A stretch of 64,000 nucleotides of DNA from CAVWCW01 sp963753615 (GTDB lineage Bacteria > Pseudomonadota > Gammaproteobacteria > Chromatiales > Chromatiaceae), in assembly GCA_963753615.1 (NCBI GenBank), contig CAVWCW010000015.1:1-64000 (forward strand), read 5' to 3'. This document shows positions 59,164-64,000 of the stretch, piece by piece; position 1 is the stretch's first letter, and each line of letters opens with the position of its first letter. A program made the translations under genes and the position numbers. Under the pieces are notes generated by a model. The model saw nothing but the letters and a program-made list of their open reading frames with translations, ran no database searches and was not told where the DNA came from.

Positions 59164-60300
59164 TTAATGCCCGGGCCGCTCGCTGGTGATGGCAGTAAGT
59201 TCCAGACGTTCGTTGCCGCGCCAGGCACCAATCTGAACCCGGGTGCCGGGTAGCTTGGTGGCGATCAGGCTGGACAGGTGGTGGACGTCCCGGGGCTCGG
59301 TCTGGTCGATATGGGTGATCACGTCCCCGGGGCGCAGGCCCGCCAACGCTGCCGGGCCTTCTTCGCTGACTCCGGATACCAGCACCCCCCTGGCGTCGCG
59401 CAGACCGAAGGATTCCGCCAGCTCGGCGGTCACGTCCTGGCCGTTGATGCCGATCCAGGCCTGGGTCATGCGGCCGTTGGCGACCAGCTGCCGCATGACC
59501 CCGATCGCAAGCTCCACCGGGATGGCGAACCCGATGCCGTGGGAGCTGCCGGTCTCGGAGAAGATGGCGGTATTGATTCCGATCAGCTCCCCTTCGGCAT
59601 TGATCAAGGCGCCGCCGGAATTGCCCGGGTTGATCGCCGCATCGGTCTGAATGAAGTTCTCGTAGGCATTGATGCCGAGCCGACTGCGGCCGGTGGCGCT
59701 GACGATACCCATGGTCACCGTCTGGCCGACTCCGAACGGATTGCCGATGGCTAGCACCACATCTCCGACCCTGATCTCGCCGGAATCCCCGAGCGGGGCG
59801 CTGGGCAGGTGTGGGGCGTCCTCGATCTTGAGTAAAGCGATATCGGTGTCGGCGTCGCTGCCTATCAGGCTGACCGATACGTCGCGGCCGTCCGCCAGTA
59901 CGACCTTGATGCCTTCGGTCTCGGCGATATTGTGGTGGTTGGTGAGCAGGTAGCCTTCGGTTCCCACGATCACCCCGGACCCGAGGCTGGTCTCCAGCTC
60001 TTGCTGCGGCGTTTGTTCGCCGAAGAAATAGCGTAGCATCGGCGCTTGCTGGATCCGGCCGGGTTCGCGCTTGACCTTCGTCGAGTAGATATTGACCACC
60101 GATGGGGCCACTCGGTCGACCCCGTCAGCATAGGAGACCGGCCCGCTTCCCGAAGCCGCTGCAGATATCGGCTCTTGCTCCGCGGCAGGGGAGGCGGCTT
60201 CGCCGAAAAGGTCCGGGCGCAGTACCAGGATCGCCAGGGCGGCGGCGAGGGCGGCGGCCAACGACGTGCTGATGAGGGTGGCGACGGACTGGAATCTCAT
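59164..60300 (-). CDS. DegS/AlgW-type periplasmic serine protease
   Basis: The product has 378 residues. An N-terminal membrane anchor (about 12-28) holds it in the inner membrane. The trypsin-like domain shows the triad in LLTNHHNIAE (His), SDADTDIALLKI (Asp) and INPGNSGGAL (Ser). One PDZ domain follows (about 285-370, GVLVSGVSEEGPAALAGLRPGD). A single PDZ with an anchor fits DegS/AlgW, which senses misfolded outer-membrane proteins and starts RseA cleavage to release sigma-E. It stands alone, divergent from the Nif3-like gene. Confidence 0.9.
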   Translation of the reverse strand: MRFQSVATLISTSLAAALAAALAILVLRPDLFGEAASPAAEQEPISAAASGSGPVSYADGVDRVAPSVVNIYSTKVKREPGRIQQAPMLRYFFGEQTPQQELETSLGSGVIVGTEGYLLTNHHNIAETEGIKVVLADGRDVSVSLIGSDADTDIALLKIEDAPHLPSAPLGDSGEIRVGDVVLAIGNPFGVGQTVTMGIVSATGRSRLGINAYENFIQTDAAINPGNSGGALINAEGELIGINTAIFSETGSSHGIGFAIPVELAIGVMRQLVANGRMTQAWIGINGQDVTAELAESFGLRDARGVLVSGVSEEGPAALAGLRPGDVITHIDQTEPRDVHHLSSLIATKLPGTRVQIGAWRGNERLELTAITSERPGH

Positions 60301-60368
60301 GTTGCAACTAACCTAACATTTACCGCACCCGGCCGCGAGGGGCCGGTAAGCCTGACCGGAGGCCCTGG

Positions 60369-61118
60369 ATGCTGTCCCTTTCCCGCTTGCGTAGCTATTG
60401 CGATCAATTGTTGCGGATCGACGAGTTCGACGATTATTGCCCCAACGGCCTCCAGGTGGAGAGCGGGCAGCAGGTGCAGCGGCTGGCCACCGGAGTCACT
60501 GCCAGCCAGGCCCTGATCGACGCTGCGGCTGACTGGGGCGCGGATGCGCTGCTGGTGCACCACGGCTATTTCTGGAAGGGCGAGGCGCCCTGCATCCGCG
60601 GCCTCAAGGGACGGCGCATCGCCAGCCTGATCCGCCAGGGTATCAGCCTGCTGGCGTACCACCTGCCTCTGGACAGTCATTGGGAATTGGGCAACAACCG
60701 CCAGCTTGCCGACCGGCTCGGCATCCGCGAGGCGGAGCCCGCCGCAGACGGTGGGCTGCTCTGGCAGGGCCGCTTGGCCGAGGCCCTGAGCAGCGAGGAT
60801 TTGAGTGCCCTGCTGGAGCGGGCATTGGGTCGGGCACCCCTGCACCTGCCGGGCGGACCCCTGCCGATCCGGCGCCTGGCCTGGTGCACCGGCGCGGCCC
60901 AGGGCTACATCGAGCAGGCGGCGGCACTGGGGATGGATGCCTATATCAGCGGCGAGGTCTCAGAGCAGACCGCGCACCAGGCGTCGGAACTGGGCATCCA
61001 CTACTTCGCCGCCGGCCACCACGCCACCGAACGCTATGGCGTGCAGGCGCTCGGCGAGCACCTGGCCAGCGAATTCGGGCTGGAGCACCGTTTTATCGAG
61101 ATTCCCAACCCGGTTTAG
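60369..61118 (+). CDS. Nif3-like dinuclear metal centre protein (YbgI family)
   Basis: The product has 249 residues. Metal-binding motifs are LLVHHGYFWKG (about residues 60-70) and FAAGHHATERYGVQAL near the C-terminus. The N-terminal FDDYCPNGLQVE is conserved. Members form toroidal hexamers with a two-metal site; they have been called GTP cyclohydrolase I type 2 but the true function is unsettled. The neighbouring DegS gene and downstream petABC order occurs in several gammaproteobacteria. Confidence 0.9.
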   Translation: MLSLSRLRSYCDQLLRIDEFDDYCPNGLQVESGQQVQRLATGVTASQALIDAAADWGADALLVHHGYFWKGEAPCIRGLKGRRIASLIRQGISLLAYHLPLDSHWELGNNRQLADRLGIREAEPAADGGLLWQGRLAEALSSEDLSALLERALGRAPLHLPGGPLPIRRLAWCTGAAQGYIEQAAALGMDAYISGEVSEQTAHQASELGIHYFAAGHHATERYGVQALGEHLASEFGLEHRFIEIPNPV

Positions 61119-61328
61119 CCCGCGGCCCGGTCGAGGAGCCTGGCCTCAGCATACCAAAACCGCCGCCCGGCGGTGTTTCCGCCGGCCCCGCTGGTTGTCG
61201 TTTGAGGCCGGATGCGCAGTGCTTGGGCATGGGGCCCGGATGTGTCCCGGTTCGGGGCCACCGGCGCCTTGACCTGATACCGCTTATATATGAAAATGCT
61301 CCGTCTTTGTGGGGTAAATTCAGTATAT

Positions 61329-61360
61329 TCTGAAGTCGTTTCAGACGGGGTAGCTGAAAC
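61329..61360 (+). promoter_or_regulatory. Overlapping inverted repeats before petA
   Basis: TCTGAAGTCGTTTCAGA (61329-61345, 6-bp arms) overlaps GTTTCAG-N9-CTGAAAC (61338-61360, 7-bp arms). Three CTGAA-type half sites lie 49-80 bases before the petA start. They could be a regulator binding site. An AT-rich TATATATGAAAA word lies upstream near 61285, but no well-spaced promoter was confirmed. Confidence 0.4.
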
Positions 61361-61408
61361 CGCCCTGCCCAATCGCCATGTCTAGCCTACTCCGGGGAGT
61401 CCGAACCG

Positions 61409-62002
61409 ATGAGCGCAGCAGGAGTGGATCTAAAAAAGCGCCGCGTATTGACTGCCGCGGCCACTGTGGTCGGCGCCGTCGGTGCCGGCTTTGTCGCGGT
61501 GCCCTTCATCGCCTCCATGCAGCCCAGCGCCCGTGCCAAAGCGGCCGGGGCGCCGGTGGAAGCGGATATCAGCAAGCTCGAAATGGGCCAGTTGCTGCGC
61601 GTCAAGTGGCGCGGCAAACCGGTCTGGATCGTGCGCCGTAGCCCCGAGATGCTGGCGGCCCTGCCCGGGTTGGACAGCGTCCTGCGCGATCCGGACTCCG
61701 AGCAGTCGGAGCAGCCGCCCTACTGCAAGAACACCGTTCGCGCCATCAAGCCCGAGTTCTTCGTGGCGGTGGGTATCTGCACGCACCTGGGCTGCTCGCC
61801 CACCTTCCGACCGGACATGTCTGCGGCCGATCTGGGCGCCGACTGGAAGGGGGGCTTCTTCTGTCCCTGTCACGGCTCTACCTTCGACCTGGCAGGGCGC
61901 GTCTATCAGGGGGTGCCGGCCCCGACGAACCTGGTGATTCCGCCCCACCAATACCTGTCCGACAGCCAGTTGCTGATCGGTGAAGACGGAGGAGCTGCCT
62001 GA
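61409..62002 (+). CDS. petA: Ubiquinol-cytochrome c reductase, Rieske iron-sulfur subunit
   Basis: The product has 197 residues. The N-terminus (KKRRVLTAAATVVGAVGAGF) is a twin-basic signal-anchor for the inner membrane. The 2Fe-2S cluster ligands are in CTHLGCSP (about residue 130) and CPCHGSTFDL (about 150). It carries electrons from quinol to cytochrome c1. It is the first gene of petABC; its stop overlaps the petB start (TGATG). Confidence 0.96.
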   Translation: MSAAGVDLKKRRVLTAAATVVGAVGAGFVAVPFIASMQPSARAKAAGAPVEADISKLEMGQLLRVKWRGKPVWIVRRSPEMLAALPGLDSVLRDPDSEQSEQPPYCKNTVRAIKPEFFVAVGICTHLGCSPTFRPDMSAADLGADWKGGFFCPCHGSTFDLAGRVYQGVPAPTNLVIPPHQYLSDSQLLIGEDGGAA

Positions 62003-63222
62003 TGAGCAAGCTAGCCAACATGGTCGGCTGGATCGACGACCGCTTCCCCATGACCAAGGTGTGGAACGAGCACCTGGCCCAGTATTACGCGCCGAAGAAC
62101 TTCAACTTCTGGTACTACTTCGGCTCCCTGGCTATCCTGATGCTGGTCAACCAGATCCTCACCGGCATCTGGCTGACCATGAACTACAAGCCGGACGCGG
62201 CCACTGCCTTCGCCTCGGTCGAGTACATCATGCGCGACGTGGACTGGGGCTGGGTGATTCGCTATATGCACTCCACCGGGGCCTCGTTCTTCTTTATCGT
62301 GGTCTATCTGCACATGTTCCGCGCCATGATGTACGGCTCGTACCAGAAGCCGCGCGAGCTGCTGTGGATTATCGGCATGCTGATCTACCTGGCGCTGATG
62401 GCCGAGGCCTTTATGGGCTACCTGCTGCCTTGGGGCCAGATGTCGTTCTGGGGCGCTCAGGTGATCATCTCGCTGTTCGGCGCCGTCCCGGTGGTGGGTG
62501 AGGACCTGGCCCTGTGGATTCGCGGTGACTATGTGATCTCGGATGCCACCCTCAACCGCTTCTTCGCCTTCCACGTAATCGCTTTGCCCTTGGTGCTTGC
62601 CGCCTTGGTCTTCGTGCACATCGTGGCCCTGCACAAGGTCGGTTCCAACAACCCGGACGGGGTCGAGATCAAGAAGATCAAGGACGAAAACGGCATCCCC
62701 AAGGACGGTATTCCGTTCCATCCCTACTATACGGTCAAGGATATCGTCGGCGTGGTGGTGTTCCTGGCCATATTCTCGGTGGTGATTTTCTTCATGCCGG
62801 AGTTTGGCGGCTGGTTCCTGGAGGCTGACAACTTCATTCCTGCAGATCCGCTCAAGACCCCGGAGCACATCGTGCCGCTTTGGTACTTCACCCCCTTCTA
62901 CGCCATCCTGCGCGCGGTACCCGACAAATTCCTCGGTGTCGTGGCCATGTTCGCGGCCATCGCCATGCTGTTCATTCTGCCTTGGCTAGACCGCAGCGGG
63001 GTCAAGTCGATTCGCTACAAGGGCCTGATCTACAAAGTGGCGCTGGCCGTGTTCGTGGTCAGCTTCGTGATGCTTGGCTACTTCGGCACTCAGCCCGCGA
63101 CCCCGACTTACACCATGTTCGCACGGGTGTTCTCGGTGCTGTATTTCGCGTTCTTCCTGTTGATGCCCTTCTACAGCAAGATGGACAAGACCAAGCCGGT
63201 TCCGGAGAGGGTGACGAAATGA
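62002..63222 (+). CDS. petB: Ubiquinol-cytochrome c reductase, cytochrome b
   Basis: The product has 406 residues with eight membrane helices. Haem-binding His residues lie in helix B (RYMHSTGASFFF and VYLHMFRA) and helix D (FFAFHVIALPLVL and FVHIVALHKVGSNNPDG). The Qo-site motif usually written PEWY reads PLWY here (EHIVPLWYFTPFYAILRAVP). It holds both quinone sites of the bc1 complex. Its stop overlaps the petC start by 4 bases. Confidence 0.96.
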   Translation: MSKLANMVGWIDDRFPMTKVWNEHLAQYYAPKNFNFWYYFGSLAILMLVNQILTGIWLTMNYKPDAATAFASVEYIMRDVDWGWVIRYMHSTGASFFFIVVYLHMFRAMMYGSYQKPRELLWIIGMLIYLALMAEAFMGYLLPWGQMSFWGAQVIISLFGAVPVVGEDLALWIRGDYVISDATLNRFFAFHVIALPLVLAALVFVHIVALHKVGSNNPDGVEIKKIKDENGIPKDGIPFHPYYTVKDIVGVVVFLAIFSVVIFFMPEFGGWFLEADNFIPADPLKTPEHIVPLWYFTPFYAILRAVPDKFLGVVAMFAAIAMLFILPWLDRSGVKSIRYKGLIYKVALAVFVVSFVMLGYFGTQPATPTYTMFARVFSVLYFAFFLLMPFYSKMDKTKPVPERVTK

Positions 63223-63962
63223 AAAAGCTGAGATTCGCACTGCTGATTGCGGCTTTGCCGGGTTTGGTGCTGGCCTCCGGAGGCGCGCACCTCGACGACG
63301 CGAACGTCGACGTAAGCGACAACGCGAGCCTGCAGCGCGGCGCCGGCATGTACTTCAACTACTGTGCCGGCTGCCATTCCCTTAAGTACATGCGATACAA
63401 CCGCCTGACCGAAGACCTCGGGCTGAGCGAAGAGCAGGTGGTAGACAACCTGATGCTGGTCGACGCCAAGATCGGCGACACCATCCAGATCGCCATGCCG
63501 GCGGATGCCGCTGCCGGCTGGTTCGGTGTCCAGCCGCCCGACCTGTCGCTGATCGCACGGGCCAAGAAGAATGGGCCGGATTGGCTCTACACCTATCTGC
63601 GCAGCTTCTACCTGGATGCGTCGCGCCCGCTCGGTGTGAACAACATCGTGTTTCCCGATGTCGGCATGCCTCATGTGCTGTGGGAACTGCAGGGCTGGCA
63701 GGATGCAAAATTCGACATCGTCACCGACGAGCAGGGTAACCAGCACGAGGAGTTCGCCGGTTTCGAGTTGGTCAAGCCTGGCAGCATGAGCCCGGACGAG
63801 TACGACAGCGCGGTGCGCGACCTGGTCAATTTCCTCACCTATGTGGGTGAGCCCGGCCAGTTGGCGCGCCAGAGTCTGGGTTGGAAGGTGTTGTTGTTCC
63901 TGGCCGTGTTCTTTGTGGTCGCCTTGTTGCTCAAGAAAGAGTATTGGAAGGACATCCACTAA
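63219..63962 (+). CDS. petC: Ubiquinol-cytochrome c reductase, cytochrome c1
   Basis: The product has 247 residues. The ATG at 63219 overlaps the petB stop. A signal peptide (MKKLRFALLIAALPGLVLA) precedes the haem site YCAGCHSLKYMRYNRL (about residues 44-59). A single C-terminal anchor (WKVLLFLAVFFVVALLL) is followed by KKEYWKDIH. It receives electrons from the Rieske protein and passes them to soluble cytochromes. It completes the bc1 operon. Confidence 0.96.
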   Translation: MKKLRFALLIAALPGLVLASGGAHLDDANVDVSDNASLQRGAGMYFNYCAGCHSLKYMRYNRLTEDLGLSEEQVVDNLMLVDAKIGDTIQIAMPADAAAGWFGVQPPDLSLIARAKKNGPDWLYTYLRSFYLDASRPLGVNNIVFPDVGMPHVLWELQGWQDAKFDIVTDEQGNQHEEFAGFELVKPGSMSPDEYDSAVRDLVNFLTYVGEPGQLARQSLGWKVLLFLAVFFVVALLLKKEYWKDIH

Positions 63963-64000
63963 ACCCTTTGACCCACCTCTGAGCACAGCGCGGGCGCACG

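Overview
The window is GC-rich chromosomal DNA from a gammaproteobacterium, most likely a sulfur oxidiser related to the purple sulfur bacteria (Chromatiales). The clearest indicator is a small secreted Gly/Tyr/Pro-rich protein resembling sulfur globule proteins (58321-58641). A complete cytochrome bc1 operon, a multihaem cytochrome c, TamA/TamB, YajD, a TAXI-type TRAP transporter and the order murA-hisG-hisD-hisC fit the same background. No rRNA, tRNA or CRISPR array was seen.

Layout. 1-2.4 kb: 3' end of a metallo-beta-lactamase RNase-like gene, a secreted protein, a decayed toxin-antitoxin remnant, an attC-like palindrome and a membrane protein. 2.5-7.7 kb (minus): RND pump with its membrane fusion protein, and an inositol-monophosphatase-family enzyme. 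7.9-9.2 kb: a small Cys-containing secreted protein, a nested palindromic element and a cupin gene. 9.2-14.7 kb (minus): tamA-tamB. 15.6-19.2 kb: MrfA/MrfB-like helicase and exonuclease. 19.2-20.6 kb: ammonium transporter preceded by two NtrC-like sites and a sigma-54 promoter. 20.7-23.3 kb: 6-phosphogluconolactonase, a small membrane protein and a periplasmic amidohydrolase. 23.6-30.4 kb: a sigma-54 two-component system divergent from a 12-haem cytochrome c gene that has its own sigma-54-type promoter. 30.5-32.6 kb: TPR protein, secreted protein, YajD nuclease, small membrane protein. 32.6-36 kb (minus): TAXI TRAP transporter with a universal stress protein. 36.7-41 kb: murA-hisG-hisD-hisC. 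41.2-45.5 kb: a second RND pump whose permease gene carries about twenty frameshifts. 45.7-48.4 kb: an island between two related inverted-repeat elements, holding a methyltransferase, a caspase-like protein and a small partner. 48.5-53.3 kb: DUF1537 kinase, transketolase/phosphoketolase-like enzyme and divergent IclR regulator with repeated operators. 54-58 kb: cold-shock protein, then a TIR-TM-FGE-sulfatase protein with a secreted tandem-repeat protein. 58.3-64 kb: sulfur globule protein, DegS-like protease, Nif3-like protein, petABC.

Functional links. Two independent sigma-54 circuits are readable: nitrogen control of amt, and a PAS histidine kinase/NtrC-type pair next to the multihaem cytochrome. 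The bc1 operon, multihaem cytochrome and sulfur globule protein suggest electron transfer fed by reduced sulfur. The most novel-looking parts are the TIR-TM-FGE plus repeat-protein pair, the caspase-like pair between two structured repeats, and those repeats themselves, whose arms differ between copies but stay complementary within each copy.

Caution. Many genes carry single-base frameshifts (MBL enzyme, cupin, tamB, hisD, TPP enzyme, TIR-FGE), with dense clusters at 28.8-30.3 kb and 42.5-45.5 kb. The protein reading resumes cleanly after each shift, so base-calling or assembly error is at least as likely as real gene decay.
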